A program made the translations under genes and the position numbers. A stretch of 6,875 bases of DNA. Source: Betaproteobacteria bacterium (GTDB taxonomy: Bacteria > Pseudomonadota > Gammaproteobacteria > Burkholderiales > Rhodocyclaceae). Location: positions 1 through 6,875 of the forward strand of contig JAPTVL010000301.1 in assembly GCA_028065725.1 (NCBI GenBank), read 5' to 3'. Shown here piece after piece: positions 1 through 6,288 of this stretch; positions within the stretch are counted from its first letter, which is position 1, and each line of letters begins with the position of its first letter. The notes below the pieces were generated by a model. That model was not told the origin of the DNA and did no database searches. It worked only from the letters and a program-made list of their open reading frames with translations.

Positions 1-588
1 CATCAAGGGCACCACACGCACCTTGCGCCCCTTGCCCAGCAGCCTGACCTGCGCCGGTGTCGTCAGGCGCACATCGTGGGCGTTCAGGTCGATCAACTCC
101 TGCGCCCGGGCGCCGGTGTCGTACAGCACACTGAGCATCACCGCGTCTCGCCGCCCGGCCGGCGTTGCCGGATCGGGGTGCGCCAGCACGTGCGTCAGCT
201 CGTCCTTGGACAGGTAGGCCACAGGCACCTGGACGTGGCGCCGCAGCGGCATCGCCATGATCTTCTGGCACTGCAACATCCGCTCCGGCACTTCCGATTG
301 GACATAGCGGAAGAACGCGTGCAGCACGGCCAACCGCTGGTTCAAGGTGCGGATCGAGCAGTGCCTCTCCTGCGCCAGGTGATCCAGGAAGGCCTCGACG
401 AAGGCCACGTCGATGTCGGCAAGGCACAGACGCTCGACCGCGATGCCTCGTCCGTCGCGCCCGAAGCGCAGTAGCAGAGTGAACACGTCGCGGTAGGCCT
501 TGATCGTGTTCGGACTCAGGTTGCGCTGGCCAGCGAGGTAGCGCGTGAGGAAATTGGTCACATGCACGGACAGGTCGGTCGGCTTCAT
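1..588 (-). CDS. ritC: Outer RitC-like tyrosine recombinase, C-terminus beyond window edge
   Basis: My translation from the ATG at 586-588 gives 196 residues without a stop, starting MKPTDLSVHVTNFL and running off base 1. The N-terminal half is a SAM-like core-binding domain (about residues 1-115: SPNTIKAYRD near 26-35, then VLHAFFRYV). The catalytic domain opens with AYLSKDEL. Arg-I is visible in DTGARAQEL (about residue 161) and the catalytic Lys in LLGKGRKVR (about 187). The H-x-x-R box, second His and Tyr lie outside the window. An AGGAGG ribosome site at 594-599 is 5 nt from the start. The ATG shares 4 bp (ATGA) with the stop of the upstream ritB remnant, so translation was probably coupled to ritB. 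It resembles inner RitC in layout (FFRYV, GKGRK), but the two are clearly diverged. It should now depend on a different promoter, because the inner element separates it from ritA. Confidence 0.85.
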   Translation of the reverse strand, partial: MKPTDLSVHVTNFLTRYLAGQRNLSPNTIKAYRDVFTLLLRFGRDGRGIAVERLCLADIDVAFVEAFLDHLAQERHCSIRTLNQRLAVLHAFFRYVQSEVPERMLQCQKIMAMPLRRHVQVPVAYLSKDELTHVLAHPDPATPAGRRDAVMLSVLYDTGARAQELIDLNAHDVRLTTPAQVRLLGKGRKVRVVPLM

Positions 589-797
589 GACGGCCTCCTG
601 CGCGGAATGACGTCGCTGAAAGCCGCCTCTGATCGCGAGACGATCTCCGGGTACAGCTCGGCCGTCATCTGTAGGTAGTCCTGCGTGCCGTCGATCGAGG
701 CGTGGCCGAGGTAGGTAGCCAGCACCGGCAACCTGGCCGTCAGATCGGCGCCCTCGCGGTACCAGCGCAGCAGGGTGTGCACCGCGAAGGTGTGCCG
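585..797 (-). pseudogene. ritB: 3' remnant of the outer ritB (C-terminal 70 residues)
   Basis: Reading from the CGG CAC ACC codons at 797-789 to the TGA at 585-587 gives RHTFAVHTLLRWYREG, then YLGHASIDGTQDYLQM, ending IPRRRPS. This is the end of a RitB-type tyrosine recombinase. It carries the catalytic R-H of box II, the second His (in YLGH) and the nucleophile Tyr (in QDYL), nine residues apart. The preceding codons are missing, and the sequence at 798 becomes the palindromic end of the inner element. The first part of this gene is at 4234-5016; joined, they give about 329 residues, close to inner RitB (310). There is no ribosome site of its own. A GTG at 780-782 could in principle start a 65-residue peptide, but I see no support for that. 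Confidence 0.85.
594..599 (-). promoter_or_regulatory. Ribosome binding site of outer ritC
   Basis: AGGAGG on the minus strand lies inside the last codons of the ritB remnant, 5 nt before the ATG at 586-588. It fixes the ritC start and shows that it overlaps the ritB stop by 4 bp. Confidence 0.75.
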
Positions 798-798
798 C

Positions 799-818
799 TA
801 ATTCCGGGGCCGGAATTA
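799..818. repeat. 20-bp interrupted palindrome at the ritA end of the inner RIT
   Basis: TAATTCCGG, then GG, then CCGGAATTA: two perfect 9-bp arms around a 2-bp centre. It lies just outside the 37-bp inverted repeat and just inside the outer ritB remnant, and has no counterpart at the right end. The 7-bp core ATTCCGG of its arm occurs again within the inverted repeats (844-850; reverse complement at 4209-4215), suggesting a shared recombinase binding motif. Confidence 0.85.
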
Positions 819-819
819 A

Positions 820-856
820 CGCCATAACTCCGGGTCCTGGATTATTCCGGGTGCGG
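820..856 (+). repeat. Left 37-bp terminal inverted repeat of inner RIT
   Basis: Begins CGCCATAACTCC and ends TTCCGGGTGCGG. It is the perfect reverse complement of 4203-4239, with mismatches immediately on both sides. It contains TCCGGGT twice in direct orientation (829-835 and 846-852), 17 bp apart, which looks like paired protein-binding sites. Confidence 0.95.
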
Positions 857-946
857 GACCGCTGCTCTTCCGCAAGCGGCGTCGTTGTTTAGCTGTCGCC
901 GAAGGCGCCTCTTGATCTCCCGGCATTTTTCGGCTGTCGTTTCCGG

Positions 947-962
947 CCGGGACTCTTCCCGG
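947..962 (+). promoter_or_regulatory. GC-rich hairpin in the ritA leader
   Basis: CCGGGA (947-952), CTCT loop, TCCCGG (957-962): a 6-bp perfect stem ending 6 nt before the ritA ribosome site. The 857-981 leader holds no ORF and no convincing -35/-10 pair. A second small stem, CCGC-AA-GCGG, lies at 870-879. A role in translation control is only inferred. Confidence 0.4.
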
Positions 963-968
963 ACCTTC

Positions 969-975
969 AAGGAGG
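969..975 (+). promoter_or_regulatory. Ribosome binding site of inner ritA
   Basis: AAGGAGG, a near-perfect anti-16S match, 6 nt before the ATG at 982. It supports this start for ritA and for the whole coupled operon. Confidence 0.85.
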
Positions 976-981
976 CGAACG

Positions 982-2214
982 ATGGCGACCACTCAGCAAG
1001 CAGCTACAGCTGACAAACTCTCATGGGCAGGACCGATGGAGTGCTGCGTCACAGGTTTTGTGGCGCAGCTCTCACGTCAAGGCTATTCACCGAGCACGAT
1101 CCACGCCAAGTGTGATCTGCTGGCCGACCTCAACCGCTGGCTCGAGCGCCGCCAGCTCTCTCTGGCAGCTCTGGACGAGCATCGGCTGAGGCAGTTTCAG
1201 GCCAGCCGCCGTCGGCGAGGCAGAATGCGTCGAGGCGATCCCGCCACGAACCAGCAGCTTCTGCAGTATCTGCGCGAGCATGGCCACATCGTGCCGGCCG
1301 TACGGGCCATCGACGTGCATCCTGCGGCGTTGGTCCTGCGTGACTTCGAGGCCTTTCTTCACTCCGAGCGCGGACTATCAACGGCCACGGTGGTCTCCTA
1401 CCTGGCGGTCGGTCGCCGCTTTCTCCATGAGCGGTTCGGGCGCAAGGCACTGCGTCTGGAGAAACTGCGAGCGCGAGATCTTCACCGTTTCGTTGTTCGC
1501 GAGATTCAACGTGTCAGTCGCACGCACGGCAAGATCGTCATCACGGCGCTGCGATCGTTCTTGCGCTTTTTGCTGCTGCGCGGCGCCGTTCAGACGGACC
1601 TCGCCCGCACGCTACCCGGCGTGGCGACTTGGAGACTGTCGCATCTCCCGCGGTCGCTGCTTCCCGAACAAGTGGAGCGACTGCTCGCGTGCTGCGATCG
1701 CGGTTCGCCGAGTGGCAAGCGCGACTACGCGATTTTGCTGCTGTTGGCCCGGCTCGGCTTGCGCGGCGGAGAGGTCGTTAACATGGCCCTGGAGGATCTG
1801 GACTGGGAGCGCGGCGAGCTCGTCGTGCGGGGCAAGGGCCAACGGCTGGAGCGACTGCCTTTGCCCGCCGACGTTGGTGCGGCGGTGGCGCGCTACCTGT
1901 GCGAAGTTCGTCCGCCTTGTGCGACGCGCCGGGTATTTGTTCGCATGATGGCGCCATACCAGGACTTGGAACGATCGGCCGTCTGTTGCGTCGTCCGCCG
2001 CGCGTTGGCACGCGCCGGACTGGATCCGGAGCACAAGGGGGCGCACCTGCTGAGGCACTCCCTTGCCACCAACCTGCTGCGCCGCGGCGCGTCGCTGAGC
2101 GAGATCGGTCAGCTACTGCGCCACCGCCAGCAGACGACCACGCAGATCTATGCCAAGGTGGACATCGAGGCGCTACGCGGCGTTGCACTGCCGTGGCCGG
2201 GGAGTGCGTCATGA
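982..2214 (+). CDS. ritA: RitA tyrosine recombinase of inner RIT element
   Basis: A 410-residue integrase/recombinase of the tyrosine family, first gene of the trio. An N-terminal extension with one core-binding-like segment (about residues 22-75) is followed by a second SAM-like domain (about 115-200, ending ALRSFLRFLLLRG). The catalytic domain starts near residue 225 (SLLPEQVERLL). Catalytic residues are all present: Arg261 in LGLRGGEV, Lys285 in VRGKGQR, His355 and Arg358 in HLLRHSLAT, His381 in LLRHRQQ, and the nucleophile Tyr390 in TQIYAKV. Family knowledge: such enzymes cut and rejoin DNA through a 3'-phosphotyrosine. The start is set by AAGGAGG 6 nt upstream. The TGA stop overlaps the ritB ATG (ATGA, 2211-2214), so the genes are translationally coupled. 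It resembles outer RitA (GKRDYAILLL..ARLGLR) but is diverged. The family is clear; the exact role in the RIT reaction is not known from sequence. Confidence 0.93.
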   Translation: MATTQQAATADKLSWAGPMECCVTGFVAQLSRQGYSPSTIHAKCDLLADLNRWLERRQLSLAALDEHRLRQFQASRRRRGRMRRGDPATNQQLLQYLREHGHIVPAVRAIDVHPAALVLRDFEAFLHSERGLSTATVVSYLAVGRRFLHERFGRKALRLEKLRARDLHRFVVREIQRVSRTHGKIVITALRSFLRFLLLRGAVQTDLARTLPGVATWRLSHLPRSLLPEQVERLLACCDRGSPSGKRDYAILLLLARLGLRGGEVVNMALEDLDWERGELVVRGKGQRLERLPLPADVGAAVARYLCEVRPPCATRRVFVRMMAPYQDLERSAVCCVVRRALARAGLDPEHKGAHLLRHSLATNLLRRGASLSEIGQLLRHRQQTTTQIYAKVDIEALRGVALPWPGSAS

Positions 2215-3143
2215 GCCCGCTGTATGTCGCACTCGACGAATACCTCGCGGTCCGTCACGCCCTGGGGTACAAGCTGCGCCTGTCCGGCCGCCTGCTGCAA
2301 CGCTTCGTCGATTTCGCCGATCGCCAGGGGGCGACGTACATCACGTCCGAACTCGCCGCGGCATGGGCAACGCTGCCTGGTTCAGCGCAGCCCGCTCAAT
2401 GGGCCAACCGGCTGGGGATGGTGCGTCGCTTTGCGCTGTATTGCAGTGCGCAGGAGCCGCGCACCGTCGTGCCGCCGCCGGACTTGCTTCCCCACCGATA
2501 CCGCCGTCCCGATCCCTACCTCTACAACGACGAGCAGATTAAGCGCTTGCTCGATGCCGCCAAACGCCTGCCATCGGCCACCGGGTTGCGACCCCAGACG
2601 TTCGCCACGCTCTTCGGTCTGTACGCGGCCACGGGGCTGCGAGCCAACGAGCCGTTGCGCCTGGACCGCGACGATGTCGACTTGACCAACGGCGTGCTGA
2701 CGATCCGCGGGACGAAGTTCGGCAAATCCCGCTACGTGCCAGTGCATCCTTCCACCCTGCGCGCACTGCAGCGCTACGCCGAATTGCGGGACCGCTGCTG
2801 CCCCGACCCGGCGACATCGAGCTTCTTCGTCTCGGATCGGGGGACTCGCTTGACCGAGTGGTGTGTGCGATGGACCTTCGTGAAGCTGTCGCGAGAGATC
2901 GGCTTGCGGGGGCCGGAGGATTCGCGAGGACCGCGCCTGCACGATCTACGTCATCGCCTGGCGACCTCTACGCTGCTGAGGTGGTACCGACACGGCGTCG
3001 ACGTCGATCGCCATTTACCCGAGCTGTCGGCATACCTCGGGCACGCCCATGTCACGGACACGTACTGGTACTTGACCGCGACGCCCGAGCTTCTGCACTA
3101 CGTCACGCAACGGGTGCAGCGATCCAGGGAGCAACGGCTATGA
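2211..3143 (+). CDS. ritB: RitB tyrosine recombinase of inner RIT element
   Basis: A 310-residue tyrosine recombinase starting MSPLYVALDEYLAVRHALGY, with a compact N-terminal DNA-binding domain (about 1-98) and a catalytic domain from about 103 (YNDEQIKRLLDAA). Catalytic residues are present: Arg144 in TGLRANEP, Lys169 or Lys172 in GTKFGKSRYVP, His244 and Arg247 in RLHDLRH, His278 in YLGHAH, and Tyr287 nine residues later in TYWYL. The ATG overlaps the ritA stop by 4 bp, with GGGGAG at 2199-2204 as ribosome site. The same frame is open upstream to 1899, but those codons lie inside ritA and lack support. The sequence closely parallels the broken outer RitB (RLHDLRH, TLLRWYR, LGHA), which identifies both as the second member of a RIT trio. 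Confidence 0.93.
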   Translation: MSPLYVALDEYLAVRHALGYKLRLSGRLLQRFVDFADRQGATYITSELAAAWATLPGSAQPAQWANRLGMVRRFALYCSAQEPRTVVPPPDLLPHRYRRPDPYLYNDEQIKRLLDAAKRLPSATGLRPQTFATLFGLYAATGLRANEPLRLDRDDVDLTNGVLTIRGTKFGKSRYVPVHPSTLRALQRYAELRDRCCPDPATSSFFVSDRGTRLTEWCVRWTFVKLSREIGLRGPEDSRGPRLHDLRHRLATSTLLRWYRHGVDVDRHLPELSAYLGHAHVTDTYWYLTATPELLHYVTQRVQRSREQRL

Positions 3144-4138
3144 GCACCGCCGCCACCTTGCCGGCGCTGGTGCAGTCGTTCTTCATGGATCGGCTCATGC
3201 GGCAGCGCCAGGCCAGCCCTCACACCATCGCCAGCTATCGCGACACCTTTCGGCTGCTCTTGCAGTACGCCCAGCAGCGGATGGGCAAATCCCCCACGAG
3301 CCTGACAGTGCCGGACCTCGATACCCCGCTGCTTGGCGCGTTCCTAGACCATCTGGAGCGCGACCGCAAGAACAGCGCTCGAAGTCGCAACGTGCGCCTG
3401 GCGGCCATTCACTCCTTCTTTCGCTACGTGGCGCTGCATGCGCCGGAGCACAGTGCCGTCGCGCAGCGCGTGCTGGCCATACCCAGCAAGCGCTACTCGC
3501 GATGTCCGATCGCCTTTCTCAGCGCCGTCGAAGTGGACGCGTTGCTCGCCGCGCCGGACCTCGCGACATGGTCAGGACGGCGTGACCGGGCCCTCCTCAT
3601 GCTGGCGGTGCAGACCGGGCTGCGTGCGGCGGAGCTCACCGGGCTTCGCTGCGATGACATCGTTCTTGGTGCGGGCGCGCATGTCCGTTGCGAGGGCAAG
3701 GGCCGCAAGCGGCGCTGCACGCCTCTGCGCAAAGACACGGTCCGAGTGCTGCGCGACTGGCTGCGCAAGCGCGGAAGTCAACCTTCGGACCCGCTCTTTC
3801 CGACCACACGAGGCACGGCCATGAGCCACGACGCGCTGCAGGACCTGCTCGACAAGCACCTTGCTGTCGCGCGCCGGCAGTGCCCGTCATTGGCGCGCAA
3901 GCGAATCACACCGCACGTGCTGAGACACACGCTGGCGATGGACCTGCTTCATCACGGCGCCGACCAGACCGTGATCGCTCTCTGGCTTGGACACGAATCG
4001 CCCGAGACGACGTCCGTTTATCTGCACGCGGACATGCAGCTAAAGGAACGCGCCCTCGCAGCCACGACTGCCAAAAAGACGTCGGTACCTCGCTTCCGGC
4101 CCAGCGACCGTCTGCTGGACTTCCTCAAGGGTCTCTGA
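3140..4138 (+). CDS. ritC: RitC tyrosine recombinase of inner RIT element
   Basis: A 332-residue tyrosine recombinase starting MSTAATLPALVQSFF. The SAM-like core-binding domain spans about 1-115 (SPHTIASYRDTFRLLL, then HSFFRYVALH) and the catalytic domain starts at about 124 (IAFLSAVEVDALL). All catalytic residues are there: Arg162 in QTGLRAAEL, Lys187 in CEGKGRK, His259 and Arg262 in HVLRHTLAM, His285 in LWLGHES, Tyr294 in TSVYLHAD. A basic tail of about 38 residues follows the Tyr and ends FRPSDRLLDFLKGL. The ATG overlaps the ritB TGA by 4 bp, with AGGGAG at 3126-3131, 8 nt upstream. An in-frame extension back to 2858 lies wholly inside ritB and is not credible. Of the three it looks most like XerC/D-type and phage integrases in domain layout. 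Confidence 0.93.
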   Translation: MSTAATLPALVQSFFMDRLMRQRQASPHTIASYRDTFRLLLQYAQQRMGKSPTSLTVPDLDTPLLGAFLDHLERDRKNSARSRNVRLAAIHSFFRYVALHAPEHSAVAQRVLAIPSKRYSRCPIAFLSAVEVDALLAAPDLATWSGRRDRALLMLAVQTGLRAAELTGLRCDDIVLGAGAHVRCEGKGRKRRCTPLRKDTVRVLRDWLRKRGSQPSDPLFPTTRGTAMSHDALQDLLDKHLAVARRQCPSLARKRITPHVLRHTLAMDLLHHGADQTVIALWLGHESPETTSVYLHADMQLKERALAATTAKKTSVPRFRPSDRLLDFLKGL

Positions 4139-4182
4139 TAATGCCGGGGATCGCACGGCGATTAGTCAATGACGACACTCAA

Positions 4183-4210
4183 GGGTGCGGCGCCCTTCGA
4201 CGCCGCACCC
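4183..4210. repeat. 10-bp-stem hairpin running into the right inverted repeat
   Basis: GGGTGCGGCG (4183-4192), 8-nt loop, CGCCGCACCC (4201-4210). The right arm shares its last 8 bases with the inner end of the 37-bp repeat, so GGGTGCGG occurs here a second time in opposite orientation. It lies 45 bp after the ritC stop. It could act as a transcription terminator, but there is no T-run on either strand, so a subterminal recombinase site is as likely. Nothing comparable is seen at the left end. Confidence 0.6.
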
Positions 4211-4239
4211 GGAATAATCCAGGACCCGGAGTTATGGCG
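4203..4239 (-). repeat. Right 37-bp terminal inverted repeat of inner RIT
   Basis: Perfect reverse complement of 820-856. Its outer bases (ATGGCG) also read as the His and Arg codons of the outer ritB on the minus strand, so the host gene and the element end overlap here. Unlike the left end, no palindrome follows it. Confidence 0.95.
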
Positions 4240-4999
4240 CAGGTCGTGAAGGCGAGGCCCTTCTCCTCGACCACCGTGGCCGATGTGACATCGCTGCAGC
4301 AGGTCCCTGTAGTTGCGGTACACACCGCTGCCGTGAAGCGGGCCGCCGCGTGGTGACGGGAAAAAATAGGCATCCGCCGGTCGCGGCCCCAACGTGGCGG
4401 CGTACTTCTGCAGACGAACGACCAGTGGTCGGGCGGGCGGCACCAGACGGTCCTTGCGGAACTTGGTGTCATTGATGTGCAGCACGCCTTGGATCAGATC
4501 AACGTCCCGAATGCGCAGGCTCAGTGCCTCTTCGAGACGAAGGCCGCATCCGTACAGCACGCGCAGCAGCTCTGGCAAGACGAGGTGGCGCAGGTGTGTA
4601 GACGCCCTCGGCTCAATCTGGTCCGCTGCGTCGAGCAGGCGGCGGACTTCGTCGTGCGTTAGGACGCGCGCCAGGAATGACTTGGACTGCTTGGCGCCGG
4701 CCCCCTGATCGGGCACATCGGCGGGAAGGCCGAGCCGGTGCATGAACAGAGCGAACTGGCGAACCATGTTGATCCGCACGCGTTGGGTCTTCCCGGATTC
4801 GTGCGGCTGCTTGGCCAGCCACGATGAAATCACGGCCCTCGGCAACTCGACTTGCTGCAAGCCCTGGCGGCACAGATAGGCATCGAAGCGCCGCAGGCTC
4901 GACGCGTATTCGTCGTAGCGGTAGCCGCAGGCCCGCTTCTCTTGAATGAACTGCGCCATCAGAGGTGCCAAGGGACTATTGCCGGTGAATGTCACGGGC

Positions 5000-6271
5000 T
5001 TACGAGGCATGGCCATGGCGCACCTCCTCCGGATCGATGGCGGCGATGCGCAGCGTCTCCACATCGGCCTTGGCATAGATGAAGGTCGTTGCCGGCGAGG
5101 CATGCCCCAGCACGGCGGAGATGACCGGGAACGGCGTCTGTGCACCGAGCAACCGGGTGGCCAGGGTGTGGCGCAGCGAGTGCAGGCCCTGACGCTGCGG
5201 TGTCCTGAACTTGATGCCGGCCAGTTCCCGCCAATACGCGACCACACGGTGAAGTCGATCGCGTTCACAGATGGGCTCGAACGGCGGCGTCAGGTTAGTG
5301 AACAGGTGCCGGTGTTCTACCGGTGGTCGCCCTGCACGCAGGTAGTCGATGAGTGCGGTGCCGACCTCCTCGATCAGAGGCAGGACCAGCGGCTCGCCCG
5401 TCTTGTTCTGCACGATCTCGATCGTGGACGTGGTCCAGTGCAGGTGGTCGAGCGTCAGACCCTTGATGTCGCCCAAGCGCAGGCCCAGGCGTGCTGCGAG
5501 CAGCAAGATGGCGTAGTCGCGCTTGCCCTTCGGTGAGCTGCGATCGACCACGGCAAGCAACCGCTCGACCAGCTCCGGCTCCCACACCGAAGGCACCTTG
5601 GCGTTGCTTGCCAGTCGGACCGTCGGTATCGCAGTACTAAGATCACGCGGCAGGATGTCGCGCATGAACAGAAACTGCAGAAACAGCCGCAGGGTGGACG
5701 AGACGCACGCGACGGTCCTCGGCTTCCAGGCCGTTCGGGTCCGAACAAAGGCGCTGAGGTCTTCTGCCTGCAGCGTGTCTAGCGACTCCAGGCCTCGGGT
5801 GCGCAGGAAGTCCAGGAAGACTGCGACGTTGTGCATGCGCTCGGCCAAGCTCGTGGACCGCAGATGCCGACGCTCTCTGGCGTACTGTTCGTACTCGCGC
5901 AGCGCCTTGTGCATGCCCGCCGGCACGCGCAGCCCGGTGGTCTCAACTGTGAAACGGGTGATGGTTCCGGTGCGGGCGAAGTCATCGAGCACCTTGGTGG
6001 CGTAGACGAGGTGTCGTCGCCACCGCTGCCCGGCCACGAGCACCTCACCGTCGCGCAGGCCAAAGTTCTGCTCGAAGCGAAGGGCCAGGTCGCGTGAGTA
6101 GACCGCTGCCTGGCCCTCGGTACGGGCGAATTCCGCCAGTTGCTCCCACACCCGCTTGTAGCGGTTCAGGGTGCGGATGGTGTAGCTGCGCATCAGCAGT
6201 TCGTGCGCAGCGGCTTGACACAACGGCTCCAGGGCCAGCGCGCCGGATCCATCGGAGTTGAGCGAATCCAT
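5000..6271 (-). CDS. ritA: RitA-like tyrosine recombinase of outer RIT element
   Basis: A 423-residue tyrosine recombinase starting MDSLNSDGSGALAL. The N-terminal region holds two helical core-binding segments (about 18-110 and 118-205, the latter ending STLRLFLQFLFMRD). The catalytic domain begins near 229 (WEPELVERLLAVVD). Catalytic residues are intact: Arg265 in LGLRLGD, Lys290 in VQNKTGE, His364 and Arg367 in LHSLRHTLATR, His390 in VLGHASP and Tyr399 in FIYAKAD. I prefer the ATG at 6269-6271 because GAGGAG (6278-6283) sits 6 nt upstream; a TTG at 6317-6319 would add 16 residues but has no ribosome site. The stop (5000-5002) lies within the next gene, ritB. It shares motifs with inner RitA (SP.GKRDYAILLL.ARLGLR, IYAK.D.E.LR) while differing elsewhere, so the two elements are relatives, not recent copies. 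Confidence 0.92.
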   Translation of the reverse strand: MDSLNSDGSGALALEPLCQAAAHELLMRSYTIRTLNRYKRVWEQLAEFARTEGQAAVYSRDLALRFEQNFGLRDGEVLVAGQRWRRHLVYATKVLDDFARTGTITRFTVETTGLRVPAGMHKALREYEQYARERRHLRSTSLAERMHNVAVFLDFLRTRGLESLDTLQAEDLSAFVRTRTAWKPRTVACVSSTLRLFLQFLFMRDILPRDLSTAIPTVRLASNAKVPSVWEPELVERLLAVVDRSSPKGKRDYAILLLAARLGLRLGDIKGLTLDHLHWTTSTIEIVQNKTGEPLVLPLIEEVGTALIDYLRAGRPPVEHRHLFTNLTPPFEPICERDRLHRVVAYWRELAGIKFRTPQRQGLHSLRHTLATRLLGAQTPFPVISAVLGHASPATTFIYAKADVETLRIAAIDPEEVRHGHAS

Positions 6272-6277
6272 GATCGT

Positions 6278-6283
6278 CTCCTC
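6278..6283 (-). promoter_or_regulatory. Ribosome binding site deciding the outer ritA start
   Basis: GAGGAG on the minus strand, 6 nt before the ATG at 6269-6271. The competing upstream TTG (6317-6319) has no such site. Confidence 0.7.
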
Positions 6284-6288
6284 GTTGA

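Larger units (their letters stand above)
798..4239 (+). mobile_element. Inner RIT element, apparently complete, inserted in outer ritB
   Basis: Three overlapping plus-strand tyrosine recombinase genes (982-4138) are enclosed by a perfect 37-bp inverted repeat (820-856 and 4203-4239). An extra 20-bp palindrome (799-818) sits at the ritA end. Outside these limits the outer ritB reading frame is recovered on both sides: it stops matching after H-D-L-R-H at about 4234 and resumes at R-H-T-F at 797. The flanks share a 6-bp near match, TGCCGC at 793-798 and TGGCGC at 4235-4240, which covers the Arg and His codons. Recovery of a split host gene is strong evidence for a real insertion. All three recombinases keep their catalytic residues, so the element may still be mobile. 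Exact ends are uncertain by a few bases. Confidence 0.9.
4162..5016 (-). pseudogene. ritB: 5' part of outer ritB, truncated by the inner RIT
   Basis: The frame starts MAMPRKPVTF at 5014-5016, with a GGAGGAGGT ribosome site (5022-5030) 5 nt upstream, overlapping the end of ritA by 17 bp. True ritB sequence runs through an N-terminal DNA-binding domain (about 15-105) into the catalytic domain (VLTHDEVRRLLDAA, about 118). Arg160 is in GCGLRLEEA, Lys185 or Lys188 in DTKFRKDR, and His257, Arg260 and His261 in RLHDLRH. At about 4234 the frame enters the inverted repeat and adds about 23 foreign residues (NSGSWIIPGAAS and on) before TAA/TGA-type termination at 4162-4164. The 284-residue product lacks the second catalytic His and the Tyr, so it cannot cleave DNA. 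The missing end is at 585-797. It could still bind DNA. Confidence 0.88.

Noticed and set aside
857..981. A sigma-70 promoter for inner ritA
   Set aside because: Candidate -35 boxes such as TTGTTT (885-890) and TTGATC (912-917) have no matching -10 at correct spacing, so I do not call one.
1899..2210. Upstream in-frame extension of inner ritB
   Set aside because: It lies inside the ritA catalytic domain and does not resemble a recombinase N-terminus; the ATG at 2211 is well supported.
1087..2212. Several minus-strand open frames opposite ritA
   Set aside because: They are GC-rich shadows of a strongly supported gene, with low-complexity Arg/Ala/Pro content and no recognisable domain.
2858..3139. 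Upstream in-frame extension of inner ritC
   Set aside because: It lies wholly inside ritB, lacks a ribosome site, and the ATG at 3140 has one plus a 4-bp overlap typical of the operon.
2382..3890. Other-frame open frames over ritB and ritC
   Set aside because: They overlap genes with complete catalytic motifs and have no ribosome sites or family features.
982..4138. Tn554-like tnpABC transposon
   Set aside because: Tn554 has two tyrosine recombinases plus a non-recombinase TnpC and no long terminal inverted repeats. Here all three proteins carry the recombinase catalytic set.
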